From: Lachnospiraceae bacterium
Lineage (GTDB): Bacteria > Bacillota > Clostridia > Lachnospirales > Lachnospiraceae
Reading direction: 5' to 3'
DNA: 64,000 nt
NCBI GenBank assembly: GCA_017935565.1
Contig: JAGBHK010000016.1
Span: forward strand, 62,001 to 126,000
How positions within the stretch are numbered: position 1 is the first letter of the stretch; the number at the start of each line of letters is the position of its first letter. The notes under the pieces are model-generated. The model had not been told where the DNA came from. It made no database searches and saw nothing but the letters and a program-made list of their open reading frames with translations. Shown one piece after another: positions 32,753 through 41,706 of the stretch. A program made the position numbers and the translations under genes.

Positions 32753-32780
32753 ATACCTACAATCGGAATGGAGGTATTTT

Positions 32781-33248
32781 ATGGAAATCGAAAGAAAATT
32801 TCTTGTTAATTTAGAAAAAAATCCTTACAATCTTGCTGAAGCAAAAGTATTAGAAATAGAACAGGCATATCTTTGCACAGGTCCTGTAGTTCGCATACGC
32901 CGTGAAAATGACGATTATTATCTCACCTACAAATCCAAAGGAAATGATAAAAACTGGATGTTAGCTCACGAAGAATACAATCTTCCTTTAACCAAAGAAG
33001 CTTACGAGCATTTGCTTACTAAAGCCGATGGAAATGTAATCACCAAAAAACGTTATGTTCTTCCACTTGAAAATAAACTTTTTATTGAATTAGATGTTTT
33101 CGAAGGCAAATTTGCAGGGCTAGTCCTCGCAGAAGTTGAGTTTCCAGATGTAGAAACCGCTGAAAGTTTCATCATGCCAGATTGGTTTACTGAGGATGTA
33201 ACATATGACAGAAATTATCACAATAGTGTAATGAGTATGAAAAAATAG
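32781..33248 (+). CDS. CYTH domain protein (inorganic triphosphatase-like)
   Basis: Start ATG 32781 follows GGAGG; the longer frame from 32724 covers the promoter. The 155-residue protein opens with the hallmark E-x-E-x-K (MEIERKF) and has [46 protein letters not shown], all part of the metal- and triphosphate-binding tunnel. Small stand-alone CYTH proteins like this usually hydrolyse inorganic triphosphate. Single-gene unit with its own terminator. Confidence 0.9.
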   Translation: MEIERKFLVNLEKNPYNLAEAKVLEIEQAYLCTGPVVRIRRENDDYYLTYKSKGNDKNWMLAHEEYNLPLTKEAYEHLLTKADGNVITKKRYVLPLENKLFIELDVFEGKFAGLVLAEVEFPDVETAESFIMPDWFTEDVTYDRNYHNSVMSMKK

Positions 33249-33275
33249 AAGCGCCAAGTTGGCGCTTCTTATTTA
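33246..33275. terminator. Bidirectional terminator between CYTH and ABC genes
   Basis: AGAAGCGCCAA / TTGGCGCTTCT forms a near-perfect stem (33247-33269) with T-rich flank TATTTACTT on the right and A-rich left flank AAAAAATAG. It separates convergent genes. Confidence 0.8.
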
Positions 33276-33276
33276 C

Positions 33277-33936
33277 TTACTTAATTTTACCCTTAACTAT
33301 ATTAATAACTTCATCTGCATATTCTTTCACAATATCATTATGCGATACGACTATTACTGTTTTTCCGCTTTTTGCTAACTCCTTCAATGTTTTGAAAATA
33401 ATAACTTCATTTTCTTCATCAAGATTTCCCGTAGGCTCGTCTGCCAAGATAATATCCGGGTCATTCGCTAATGCTCTTGCTATGGCCACTCGCTGTTGCT
33501 CACCGCCAGACATTTGTGATTTGAGATGTCCCATTCTTTCTTCTAGGCCAAATCTTTTTAATAACTCCTCTGCTTTGCTACGTCTTTCTGACGATTTTAT
33601 TTCATCATTAACCTTCATAGGTACTATAACATTTTCAACTGCATCCAAATAAGGATTTAGGTAAAAATTTTGGAACACATATCCAATATGTTTAGCTCGA
33701 AGGTTGCACAAAGACTTTTCATCATATCCTTCAAGGTTATTATCCAAAATTTCAACAGTTCCTTCACTTACATTCTCAAGAGTTCCAATTATATTTAATA
33801 AGGTCGACTTACCCGAACCAGATGGTCCCATTATTCCATATAATTTTCCAGATTCAAACTCAATATTCACAGAATCTAATACGCGTCCAGTATTCTTATA
33901 TTCTTTTGATACATTTTTAACACTAATAACTTTCAT
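33277..33936 (-). CDS. ABC transporter ATPase, MacB/LolD type
   Basis: Start ATG 33936 ([13 protein letters not shown]) is preferred over a TTG three codons earlier because GGGAA precedes it. The 219-residue protein has Walker [11 protein letters not shown]-loop [16 protein letters not shown], signature [15 protein letters not shown], Walker [16 protein letters not shown] and the switch His (VVSHN). The GNLD after Walker B marks the group working with FtsX-type permeases in peptide efflux or lipoprotein handling. It lies last in a four-gene unit with two permeases and an anchored protein. Confidence 0.93.
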   Translation of the reverse strand: MKVISVKNVSKEYKNTGRVLDSVNIEFESGKLYGIMGPSGSGKSTLLNIIGTLENVSEGTVEILDNNLEGYDEKSLCNLRAKHIGYVFQNFYLNPYLDAVENVIVPMKVNDEIKSSERRSKAEELLKRFGLEERMGHLKSQMSGGEQQRVAIARALANDPDIILADEPTGNLDEENEVIIFKTLKELAKSGKTVIVVSHNDIVKEYADEVINIVKGKIK

Positions 33937-33937
33937 A

Positions 33938-34561
33938 TTAAACAATTCCCTTTCCCAACATATAACTTACGCCTTTTTTAATACTTCCACATACAAATAT
34001 GTACGAATAAACAATTACCACCATAAGCATTAACAACATACATATTGTATATATCAATAAATCTGTCACCACACTGAATTCTGTCACTTCCATTATCATC
34101 GACATCAGTTCATTTGAAGATACTATTTTAATCGTCACATTCGACAGCATTATGGATGCAAGAAATGCCACAACAATATCCACCAAAACATCAATTACAG
34201 AAATTCCTGTAATCTTCACTTTTGAATATCCTGCCACTCTATACACGCCCATTTGAGTAAGCATATTTTTCAATTGAATTTTTCTAAACAAAATTAGTGT
34301 TATCATTGAAAATAAAACAATTGCAATAAGAATCAATGTTATAGTATTCATAATAAACTCTATTCTATCAAGAAAGAAATCATCTTCTAACGATTCTTTC
34401 TCCGCAGCAATTTGAAACCAATCCGTTTTAGAAGAATATAAAATTTTAACCAACATATTTATTGATACTTGAAAAAAGACTAAGTTAACAATCCAGAACA
34501 ATAAACCACATATACTAATGGCTTTTTCCATTTTTTTCTTACACCAAATATATTTATACAT
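33938..34561 (-). CDS. Small FtsX-like membrane protein of the ABC system
   Basis: The 207-residue protein has four hydrophobic segments (about 15-37, 68-90, 115-138 and 163-190) and an extracytoplasmic loop after the first. The layout of one helix, an outer loop and three C-terminal helices matches an FtsX/MacB permease half with a much reduced outer domain. It sits between the larger permease (3 bp away) and the ATPase (1 bp away), so it is probably the second membrane subunit. Sequence similarity to FtsX is weak. Confidence 0.7.
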   Translation of the reverse strand: MYKYIWCKKKMEKAISICGLLFWIVNLVFFQVSINMLVKILYSSKTDWFQIAAEKESLEDDFFLDRIEFIMNTITLILIAIVLFSMITLILFRKIQLKNMLTQMGVYRVAGYSKVKITGISVIDVLVDIVVAFLASIMLSNVTIKIVSSNELMSMIMEVTEFSVVTDLLIYTICMLLMLMVVIVYSYIFVCGSIKKGVSYMLGKGIV

Positions 34562-34564
34562 ATC

Positions 34565-35878
34565 TTATTCTCCTGACTTAAGACTTTCTGCCACATTTAT
34601 AGAATTAATGCTTATCCTTGCAACTAAAACACCAATAAAAGCTGCGATAGATACCAATAAAAATGCAATTGCAAAAATACCCCAATCAACACTTATAACA
34701 TATACTTTTTTCCAGTATTCCATTAATTCCTGATACACATATGTAGCAGCCATTCCATATATAGCAACTAATACTAATGAAATGAGTAATGCTTTAAGCA
34801 TATTTACAAACTTTTCAACAAAGAATATCTTCACAATATCACTTCGCTTATAACCCATAGACATCTTTAATGCAAATTCCCATTTTCTATCTTTCACTTC
34901 ATTAATTGAAGATATGATAATGTTAATTAACGCGATAATTAACAACATAAAAGACACGACATTTGCGATATTTATTATATATCCAAAATAACTTTGAAGA
35001 TTGTCATCAAGAGATACATATGTCACACCCGCAACGCCAAATTCTTCCATCATATCATCACGCATATCTCCCATATCATAATCTTCTGAAATATATAATC
35101 CAAGTCTATATATTAATACTTCTTCATAAGAATCAGGAGATATCCCCATATCTTCTAATTCTTGTTTAATTTCCTGCTCATTCTTTTTATCGATTGAGTA
35201 TTCATATTCACATATTTCCTTAGTCAAATCTTCATTCAAAAGTAAATGACATCCTGAATATCTGGCTCTAATATTATCATAAGTTCCTATTACTTTTAAA
35301 TTATACTCCTTCGTTCCCTCACCATACGAATCTGTATATTTTATTGTTATATTTTCCCCAATCAATTCATCACCGTTAAAGCATGTATATTTATCATATG
35401 CTCCAATGTCGTATATGTATTTGGGAATTATAACTTCATTATATTTTGGTTCAGATAAATCCTTATCATCAGAAAACTCCAACATTGGTTCACAAAACGA
35501 ATTAATGGTTACTGATACTTTTTCTTCACCAAACACCTCTTTCACATTACACCATTCCACAAGGGTATCTTCCATAAAAAAGTAAACATCTTTTACTCTT
35601 TCATCGCCTTTAAAATATTCTGTCATTTCCTTCTTATATTCTTCAAAAGTCTTACCATCAACTCCATCATATTCAGGAACAAAAAATGTAACCAACGCTC
35701 TCGCTTCAGGTGCATACATAATATCATGTATGCTTGAATTTATAGAATTTACAGTTGAATTTACACCAATATAGATAATTAAAGATAAAACCATCAATAT
35801 CAGCGAAATCCTATTCCTTTTCCTTTGCGTTTTATTATCTAAATATCCAGTTTTTATAATATCTAAAAATCTACACAT
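34565..35878 (-). CDS. FtsX-family ABC transporter permease
   Basis: The 437-residue protein has one N-terminal helix (about 24-45), a large outer domain of about 230 residues, and three C-terminal helices (about 290-315, 340-370, 390-420). The segment INEVKDRKWEFALKMSMGYKRSDIVKIFFVEK is the conserved coupling region of FtsX/MacB permeases. Works with the ATPase at 33277-33936. Substrate unknown; such systems often move peptides or mechanically signal across the envelope. Confidence 0.83.
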   Translation of the reverse strand: MCRFLDIIKTGYLDNKTQRKRNRISLILMVLSLIIYIGVNSTVNSINSSIHDIMYAPEARALVTFFVPEYDGVDGKTFEEYKKEMTEYFKGDERVKDVYFFMEDTLVEWCNVKEVFGEEKVSVTINSFCEPMLEFSDDKDLSEPKYNEVIIPKYIYDIGAYDKYTCFNGDELIGENITIKYTDSYGEGTKEYNLKVIGTYDNIRARYSGCHLLLNEDLTKEICEYEYSIDKKNEQEIKQELEDMGISPDSYEEVLIYRLGLYISEDYDMGDMRDDMMEEFGVAGVTYVSLDDNLQSYFGYIINIANVVSFMLLIIALINIIISSINEVKDRKWEFALKMSMGYKRSDIVKIFFVEKFVNMLKALLISLVLVAIYGMAATYVYQELMEYWKKVYVISVDWGIFAIAFLLVSIAAFIGVLVARISINSINVAESLKSGE

Positions 35879-35892
35879 TTATCTAGCCTCCG

Positions 35893-36867
35893 TTACTCTA
35901 GAAATTCTTCTAATTCTTCTTTTGTTATATCATAGAAATCGATTATTTCTCCTTCACCATTCACTAGTTGTACGTTTACGATATCGTAACCAAATGTCGG
36001 TTTTAAGTATCCGTCTTCCTCTGTTGAGTTATCAATTACATATCCTCCTCTTTCAACTTGTAAATAACTTTTAGAATCGGATAGTTTGAAATGATATATT
36101 TTCGTATACAACATTTCCTCTCTACCATCATCAAAAACATATTCAGGAATACTGCTATCCCTCACATAATCATACTCATATTTAAAAATATCCTCCAACT
36201 CTATCTGCCCCTTGTCAAATAATTTTTTTATATCGTCTTTATTAATATGTCGCACATTCTCTTCATATATTTTCCGTATATAAGACTCTATATTGTCATC
36301 CATAATTATTTGCCCTGCATAACTTTCTGTATACTCATCTATAAACCACTCAACTCGTTTTCCATCTTTCATTTTATAATACAACATATCTATATTTTCA
36401 TCATATCCAACATATACCCAAGTAAAGAAAACGCCTTCATCTGAAGTTTTATGAGCATTTATTGCAAATCCATACTCTGCATCTGAATAGAACTGTAAAT
36501 CCCAACTATTTCCCTTTTTATACTTTTCCCTAACTCTCTCTGAATTAATTCCCTTTATCTCTATATCTCTTACATATTCTTTTATATCTTCTACAACAGT
36601 TGCATCATCTATATAATATTTTTTTATCTTACCATTAACTGGCACTCCTATTGTAATTCCGTTAACTTCATCTAGGTCTAATTTTGCCGCTTTCATATAT
36701 TCTTCAACTGTTGCATCTTTTCCGGTCAAATAATCATCTATTTTAAAACCCGATACTTTTATTTCTTCTACTTTTTTGTTTCTTTGCATATTAATAACTT
36801 TTATTGAACCAAAAAATACTAGTAATCCAACACAAGCAATAGCGCTTAAAATCATTCTTTTCTTCAT
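35893..36867 (-). CDS. Membrane-anchored protein associated with the ABC system
   Basis: Start ATG 36867 (MKKRMILSAIACVGLLVFF) follows GGAGAGGGAAG; an upstream in-frame ATG at 36912 has none. The 324-residue protein has one N-terminal helix (about 5-23) and an outer domain containing GKDATVEEYMKAAKLDLDEVNGITIGVPVNGKIKKYYIDD. The segments SWDLQFYSDAEYGFAINAHK and GYDIVNVQLVNGEGEIIDFYDIT are its other notable parts. I do not recognise the family. First gene of the unit; could be a substrate-sensing or accessory subunit. Confidence 0.72.
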   Translation of the reverse strand: MKKRMILSAIACVGLLVFFGSIKVINMQRNKKVEEIKVSGFKIDDYLTGKDATVEEYMKAAKLDLDEVNGITIGVPVNGKIKKYYIDDATVVEDIKEYVRDIEIKGINSERVREKYKKGNSWDLQFYSDAEYGFAINAHKTSDEGVFFTWVYVGYDENIDMLYYKMKDGKRVEWFIDEYTESYAGQIIMDDNIESYIRKIYEENVRHINKDDIKKLFDKGQIELEDIFKYEYDYVRDSSIPEYVFDDGREEMLYTKIYHFKLSDSKSYLQVERGGYVIDNSTEEDGYLKPTFGYDIVNVQLVNGEGEIIDFYDITKEELEEFLE

Positions 36868-36941
36868 ATCTTCCCTCTCCTGCAATTTCTTTAGTGTATA
36901 TTTTTCGTTCACTCACGCTCACAATATCAACAAACCTCACA

Positions 36942-36970
36942 ATTGTATCATTTCACAATAGCATTGTAAA
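36942..36970 (-). promoter_or_regulatory. Promoter of the ABC cluster
   Basis: Minus strand TTTACA (36965-36970) and TACAAT (36942-36947), 17-bp spacer, about 75 bp before the start at 36867. A hairpin AAAGTGTT/AACACTTT lies just upstream (36968-36996). Confidence 0.6.
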
Positions 36971-37008
36971 GTGTTTTAATAATAATTTAACACTTTTAAT
37001 AATATGAT

Positions 37009-37056
37009 AATAAAAAAAGAAATGATTGTACTTTTCTATACATTCATTTCTTTTTA
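37009..37056 (-). terminator. Terminator of the HD-GYP gene
   Basis: AAAGAAATGA and TCATTTCTTT arms (37016-37025 and 37044-37053) with a T run on the minus strand (37009-37018). Immediately past the stop of the HD-GYP gene. Confidence 0.8.
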
Positions 37057-37062
37057 CACTTT

Positions 37063-38169
37063 TTATTTAATCGCTGTAATCTTCAATTTATCCTGTCTTG
37101 ACAAATCAATGTATGCCCCACCAACCAAAACACCAGGTTTAGCCAAAGCATATTTATTTATCATAACGACAGTTCCTTCTAATTCGTCATTCAACACAAC
37201 TTCATTATTCACATAAGAATGTGCAATCTTTTCCAAGAATACATACAAGAACTTCGGATCAAACAAATCCACACTCTCTTCAAAAGTTGAAATAACATTA
37301 AATGGACAAATCGCCGAGCGGTAAACTCGGTTTGATGTCATCGCATCGTAAACATCTGCAATAGCAACAATTCTCGCAAACAAATCAATCTCTTCGTGTT
37401 TGTATTTATTCGGATAGCCCTTTCCATCACAACGTTCGTGATGCATAAGCGCCGCCTGCTTAATTCGGTCATCAATCGGCTGGTTCTTCAAAATATTATA
37501 TCCATGCACCGTGTGCGACTGAACAATAGCATACTCCGTAGGTGTAAGCTTACCAGGCTTCTTAATAATGTCATCCGAAATCATTACCTTTCCAATGTCA
37601 TGCAAAAGTCCTGCAACAGTCAACACATCCAAATCCGCTTGACTCATCTTCAGCCATTCACCTGTAACCCTACAAATCAAAGCAACATTCAAACTATGAA
37701 TATATGTCGAATCATCATAACCCTCAATACAATGCAACATATCAAACAATGTAACATCTGGTTTGAACTTGTCCGTAATCTTCTTAACTGTCGACAACAA
37801 ATCTTCCACACAGACTGGATTATTCATCTTAACAATATTATTAATATTATCCTCAACATTCTTCACAGACTCAACAAACTGAGCTTCAAACTTATGAAAC
37901 TCTTCAGTCGCCTTAATCTTATCATAATAACCCGTAGATGTGCCGTCATCTTCAAGCATCAATCTATCAAGTTCATCTATGTCGTATGAAATTGTCTTTT
38001 TGGGCTCTTCTTCTATAAAAAAGTCATATACTGAATAACTTTTTATTCCCTCTATAACACCTTTATCAAGAATCGTACCCTTAGGAACAACTAATAAGCC
38101 GGCATCTGTATAAATATCGCCCGCTATAACCATTCCTACTTTAGCATTAACCGTCAAAATTCTCTTCAT
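37063..38169 (-). CDS. HD-GYP domain protein, putative c-di-GMP phosphodiesterase
   Basis: Start ATG 38169 (MKRILTVNAKVGMVIAGDIYT) is chosen; a frame from 38193 gives MIYREVV and would read through the ribosome site. The 368-residue protein has an N-terminal PilZ-like or DUF3391-like region (LTVNAKVGMVIAGDIYTDAGLLVVPKGT in part) and a C-terminal HD-GYP domain with HDIGK (190-194), the metal ligands HTVHGYNIL and MHHERCDGKGYP (GYP at 251-253). All key residues for cyclic di-GMP hydrolysis are present. The GGDEF protein at 41.7-43.6 kb shows that the organism has both arms of the signalling pathway nearby. Single-gene unit. Confidence 0.88.
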   Translation of the reverse strand: MKRILTVNAKVGMVIAGDIYTDAGLLVVPKGTILDKGVIEGIKSYSVYDFFIEEEPKKTISYDIDELDRLMLEDDGTSTGYYDKIKATEEFHKFEAQFVESVKNVEDNINNIVKMNNPVCVEDLLSTVKKITDKFKPDVTLFDMLHCIEGYDDSTYIHSLNVALICRVTGEWLKMSQADLDVLTVAGLLHDIGKVMISDDIIKKPGKLTPTEYAIVQSHTVHGYNILKNQPIDDRIKQAALMHHERCDGKGYPNKYKHEEIDLFARIVAIADVYDAMTSNRVYRSAICPFNVISTFEESVDLFDPKFLYVFLEKIAHSYVNNEVVLNDELEGTVVMINKYALAKPGVLVGGAYIDLSRQDKLKITAIK

Positions 38170-38290
38170 AACAACCACTTCTCTGTAAATCATTTTCGTT
38201 CGTATATCAATATAACCATTATATCATAAAATGACATTTTTTCAACCTTTAATATCTTTTAACTAAATTTCTTTACCCCCAAAAAATAGT

Positions 38291-38319
38291 TTGACTTTTC
38301 ATCCCACAAATGATACAAT
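38291..38319 (+). promoter_or_regulatory. Promoter of tRNA-Leu
   Basis: TTGACT (38291-38296) and TACAAT (38314-38319) with a 17-bp spacer, about 30 bp before the mature 5' end. Confidence 0.75.
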
Positions 38320-38349
38320 ACGTTTGCTGTCAAAAACAGAACACAAGTC

Positions 38350-38430
38350 GCGGGTGTGGCGGAACTGGCAGACGCGCTAGACTTAGGATCTAGTGTCCCC
38401 GACGTGCAGGTTCGATTCCTGTCACCCGCA
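38350..38430 (+). tRNA. tRNA-Leu (anticodon UAG)
   Basis: GCGGGTG at 38350 pairs with CACCCGC ending at 38429 (discriminator A38430). The D arm, anticodon stem CTAGA/TCTAG with loop CTTAGGA (anticodon TAG), a variable arm typical of class II tRNAs, and the T arm CAGGTTCGATTCCTG are all visible. CCA is not encoded. Confidence 0.97.
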
Positions 38431-38435
38431 CTATT

Positions 38436-38475
38436 AAAAGCCTCTGGTTTATCTTCTTAAACCAGAGGCTTTTTG
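38436..38475. terminator. Bidirectional terminator after tRNA-Leu
   Basis: AAAAGCCTCTGGTTTA (from 38436) pairs with TAAACCAGAGGCTTTTT (to 38474). It ends both the tRNA transcript and the convergent BlaR1-like gene. Confidence 0.9.
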
Positions 38476-40143
38476 CTACTTTACAAACGTTATCTCACTG
38501 TATAAATATCCTGACTTGTTCTTGCCATATTTCAAAAGATATTGTTTACCATCTTCAAATTCCACTCCATCATCTAATTTTATTTCATGTGTGTGAGACA
38601 AAAGGTCACTACAATAATTTACTTCATCCCCTTTATATACTGTTATTAACTTCTCTTCATTATCAATAACCTCATATATTTCGTAACTATAATTCCACTT
38701 ATACGAACTCTCTGTCTCATTAAAGACTTCTACTATCATAGAATTCTCATCAACTGTCCCCCAAACTATGTCAGCATACATTTTCCTATCATCATATTTA
38801 GGTTCCATTTGAGTAAATGCATAAAATTTCATTTGTTCATCCAAAAAGAAAATTTCTGTATCTCCGTCATCCGGTTCGTACATCAAATACACAGAGTCCA
38901 TGCCTATCCCCCCCTCCAAATACGTACAATAGTTTATATGCACATACATATCTTCATAATTTGCTAGCGGAAGTTTCATTTTCTCATCAAATAATTCATA
39001 TTTATATTCTGTAAAATCATCCAAATAAACCTCTTCCCCTCTCATACAAATGTCAATCAATTCTTCATATGTGATCTCTTTTTGCCCACATTTTCCACTA
39101 GGAACCTCTCCATCATAATCGTTTCTAACAAAACAATCTTTTTGATTATACTCCCAAACATAATCTGGTTTTTCTGCATTATTCCACTTATCCAAAGGAT
39201 TATCCACAAAAAAACTCATAAACAAGGATATACCCGCAATTACTATTACCTCCGCCATAAATATCGCGGGTCTTTTATATGCCACTATTCTTTTTATTCG
39301 TCTTTTTACACTAATTTCTCCAAAAGCAACCGAATATGAAACTAATTTATATTTTGGCACACTGCACTCAACTAATGTGTTCATATATTCCTTTACATAC
39401 TCATCTGTCTTACAATAAATGACCTTGTCATCACAGGCAAACTCAATATCTCTACAAAACAATATGTAAGCCAACCACATCACAGGGTTCATCCAATATA
39501 CTGCTAGAAACAGTGAGGCCAAAGGTTTCCAAATATAATCCCGTCTTTCCAAATGTGTCATTTCATGGGCTATAATATATTTTATAGAATTTTCATCTAC
39601 AGACGAAGGAATTATTATCCTTGGTTTTACAAAACCTATTATAAATGGCGTATTTACATGATCGCACAGCCAAACATTGTCATCGCATCTAACACTCTCC
39701 CTAACTTTAAACTTAAGTTTAACATAACTAATCATTGAATAACCCAATATTACAACCATTCCAACGCTCCAAACAATGCCGCCAATGTGAAGTACATCAT
39801 AGTAAATATTATTTCTCTCCACTACTTCAGCAGAAGGTATTTGCACATTTTCTTTTCCTTGATCAATATGGTCCACTAAAATGTTTGCACGCAAAATCTG
39901 CTCATTCTCAACTAATAATCGCTCCTCAACAGGTTTATTTTTAGGCTTTGTTTCTGAACTATAATAACTAGTACTCTCAAAATAAAGTGGGCATACAAGT
40001 CTAATAGCAACCACTAGCCACAGCAGACAATGCACTCTAGTCGATAATCTTGTAAACAAAAGTTTTAAAATGATTATAACCAACACAAGTATGCTAGTTG
40101 TAACTGACACATCTAGCAACCTAACAAAAATAGCGTCCATCAT
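38476..40143 (-). CDS. BlaR1/MecR1-like M56 sensor metallopeptidase
   Basis: The 555-residue protein has transmembrane helices in its N-terminal half (about 12-33, 38-52, 115-135, 318-338) and the M56 zinc motif HEMTHLERRDYIWKP (HEXXH near residue 193), followed by CRDIEFACDDKVI typical of BlaR1. The outer C-terminal domain (about 345-555) is acidic and does not show the penicillin-binding S-x-x-K region, so a beta-lactam ligand is unlikely. By family logic an outside signal activates the protease, which then inactivates the repressor encoded just upstream. The two genes overlap by 4 bp. Confidence 0.88.
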   Translation of the reverse strand: MMDAIFVRLLDVSVTTSILVLVIIILKLLFTRLSTRVHCLLWLVVAIRLVCPLYFESTSYYSSETKPKNKPVEERLLVENEQILRANILVDHIDQGKENVQIPSAEVVERNNIYYDVLHIGGIVWSVGMVVILGYSMISYVKLKFKVRESVRCDDNVWLCDHVNTPFIIGFVKPRIIIPSSVDENSIKYIIAHEMTHLERRDYIWKPLASLFLAVYWMNPVMWLAYILFCRDIEFACDDKVIYCKTDEYVKEYMNTLVECSVPKYKLVSYSVAFGEISVKRRIKRIVAYKRPAIFMAEVIVIAGISLFMSFFVDNPLDKWNNAEKPDYVWEYNQKDCFVRNDYDGEVPSGKCGQKEITYEELIDICMRGEEVYLDDFTEYKYELFDEKMKLPLANYEDMYVHINYCTYLEGGIGMDSVYLMYEPDDGDTEIFFLDEQMKFYAFTQMEPKYDDRKMYADIVWGTVDENSMIVEVFNETESSYKWNYSYEIYEVIDNEEKLITVYKGDEVNYCSDLLSHTHEIKLDDGVEFEDGKQYLLKYGKNKSGYLYSEITFVK

Positions 40144-40496
40144 TTGCCCTCCCCATAAGAATCAATGAGTTTTCGAATCTCATCTAAATCCTTTTTACTC
40201 AAATCTTTTTTAGCAGTGAATGCTGCAATAAATGCAGGTAAAGATCCTCCAAATGTTTCATCAACAAAATCCGTACTCTGTGTTGCGTAAAAATCCTCTT
40301 TAGATATAAGTGATGTTACTATTCCATCATTATTTTGAAATATTCCACGCTCACTTAATCTTTTTAAAACAGTATATGTAGTCGTTCTTTTCCAATTAAG
40401 TTCCTTTTCACACAACTTAACTAGTTCCGACGATTTCAGCGGTTCATTTTCCCATATTATATCAGCAAATTTTGATTCAATCTCTCCAATTCTCAT
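40140..40496 (-). CDS. BlaI/MecI-family repressor
   Basis: The 118-residue winged-helix protein MRIGEIESKFADIIWENEPLKSSELVKLCEKELNWKRTTTYTVLKRLSERGIF (read in part) is a clear BlaI/MecI homolog. The family binds palindromes as a dimer and is cleaved after signalling by the partner protease. Two matching palindromes lie directly upstream at 40521-40562, over its own -10 box, so autorepression is likely. Confidence 0.92.
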   Translation of the reverse strand: MRIGEIESKFADIIWENEPLKSSELVKLCEKELNWKRTTTYTVLKRLSERGIFQNNDGIVTSLISKEDFYATQSTDFVDETFGGSLPAFIAAFTAKKDLSKKDLDEIRKLIDSYGEGK

Positions 40497-40520
40497 AAAC
40501 TCAACCTCCTAAAGTTGTTT

Positions 40521-40562
40521 GTCTATACTTTGTAGACATATTTTAGTCTACAATTTATAGAC
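40521..40562. promoter_or_regulatory. Paired BlaI-type operators
   Basis: Two palindromes GTCTA-N7-TAGAC at 40521-40537 and 40546-40562 are 25 bp apart centre to centre. The core (TACA and TGTA half-sites in variants) fits BlaI/MecI operators. They cover the -10 of the repressor promoter and lie 80-120 bp before the divergent esterase gene. Confidence 0.82.
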
Positions 40563-40573
40563 ACAAATGTCAA
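40545..40573 (-). promoter_or_regulatory. Promoter of the BlaI-BlaR1-like operon
   Basis: Minus strand TTGACA (40568-40573), 17-bp spacer, TAGACT (40545-40550). The -10 box is inside the right operator. Confidence 0.68.
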
Positions 40574-40604
40574 GTAATATATACCTATATTTTAAAAATT
40601 ATGC

Positions 40605-40610
40605 TATAAT
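40605..40610 (+). promoter_or_regulatory. -10 box of the esterase gene
   Basis: TGCTATAAT forms an extended -10 (TATAAT 40605-40610) about 33 bp before the start codon at 40643; no clear -35. Confidence 0.5.
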
Positions 40611-40642
40611 TTCATATTATGACACAAAGGAGCACCCAAACA

Positions 40643-41629
40643 ATGAATTTAACCCTAAAAAAATTTTTAATTTCAATCACCTTAATCATCTGTCTTGCAG
40701 CATCATTTACTGCTTGCACTTCAGATAGCCATACTGACACAACAGAAAACAACACCAATGTCGAATATCCGACAAAAGAACGTCCTACAGTTAATTTGGA
40801 CAATGCTGACCCTTATGATGGTGATTTGTTCTTCCGTGCGCCTTCCGATATCACTTACGAAAAAGACGGCGTGGACTACGGAACAATAGAGGTTGTCCAG
40901 TATCCTTCAACAACTGTCGGAAAAGATAGAGAGGTATCCATTATATTTCCACCTAATTACACAACAGACAAGGAATACCCCGTTTTATACGTATTCCACG
41001 GCTTAGGTCAGGATAATACACAGTGGATAAATGATGGTAAAGTCGACAAAATCATTGGTAATATGTTGGCAAGTGGCGAATGTGAAGAGATGATTATAGT
41101 TGCTCCAAACTGCCGTGCAAGAGAAAATGATGCAGGCAATCCAGCAGACGAATATTCTGATAGCAATTTTGGTGCATTTGATAATTTTTATTTTGAATTT
41201 CTTACAGACTTAAAACCTTTTATAGAAAGCAATTATCCTGTTAAAACAGGTCGTGAAAACACTGCTTTAGCTGGTTTCTCCCGCGGTGGACTTATCTCTT
41301 TAAGATTAGGATTTGGTAATCAGGACATGTTCGGTTACATTGCCGCATTCAATGTACCCGCAGACATTGATAATTACTACATTGACCTCTACGATACAGA
41401 TGCATACATTTCTTACGAACACCTCGTACTTGCAGAGGAATATAAAGACAATACATACATCGCCATTGCAGGTGGCAAAAATGATGATGTAGTTTCAGGC
41501 CCAGCAGCATACCATTCGTTGCTTGAAGAATCAGGAATTGAGCATTTTTATTGCCAGTATGCGGGCGGCCACTCATTTAGCGTAGCAGATAAAGGATTTT
41601 ATCATTTCGCAAAAGAACTATTTAAATAA
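40643..41629 (+). CDS. Lipoprotein esterase, CE1 / esterase D family
   Basis: Start ATG 40643 follows AGGAG; the longer frame from 40619 would include the promoter. The 328-residue protein has a lipoprotein signal (lipobox SFTAC, Cys about residue 24), then REVSIIFPPNYTTDKEYPVLYVFHGLGQD, nucleophile elbow GFSRGG and the C-terminal His in AGGHSFSVADKGFYHF. This is the esterase D-like fold of CE1 feruloyl and acetyl-xylan esterases. A role in removing esters from plant polysaccharides at the cell surface fits the pectin/arabinan enzymes in the window. It is divergent from the BlaI-like gene and could be under the same operators. Confidence 0.85.
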   Translation: MNLTLKKFLISITLIICLAASFTACTSDSHTDTTENNTNVEYPTKERPTVNLDNADPYDGDLFFRAPSDITYEKDGVDYGTIEVVQYPSTTVGKDREVSIIFPPNYTTDKEYPVLYVFHGLGQDNTQWINDGKVDKIIGNMLASGECEEMIIVAPNCRARENDAGNPADEYSDSNFGAFDNFYFEFLTDLKPFIESNYPVKTGRENTALAGFSRGGLISLRLGFGNQDMFGYIAAFNVPADIDNYYIDLYDTDAYISYEHLVLAEEYKDNTYIAIAGGKNDDVVSGPAAYHSLLEESGIEHFYCQYAGGHSFSVADKGFYHFAKELFK

Positions 41630-41635
41630 CAAAAA

Positions 41636-41682
41636 GCAGATAGTAATCTTACAATCAACATAAGTTTGCTATCTGCTCTTTT
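41636..41682. terminator. Terminator after the esterase gene
   Basis: AGCAGATAGTAA (41637-41648) pairs with TTTGCTATCTGCT (arms with one mismatch), then CTTTTATTTT. It separates the esterase from the convergent GGDEF gene. Confidence 0.8.
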
Positions 41683-41706
41683 ATTTTAATTAACTCTAAT
41701 TATCCA

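Noticed and set aside
33937-33945. TTG start for the ABC ATPase three codons upstream
   Set aside because: The ATG at 33936 is better spaced from GGGAA and matches the family start.
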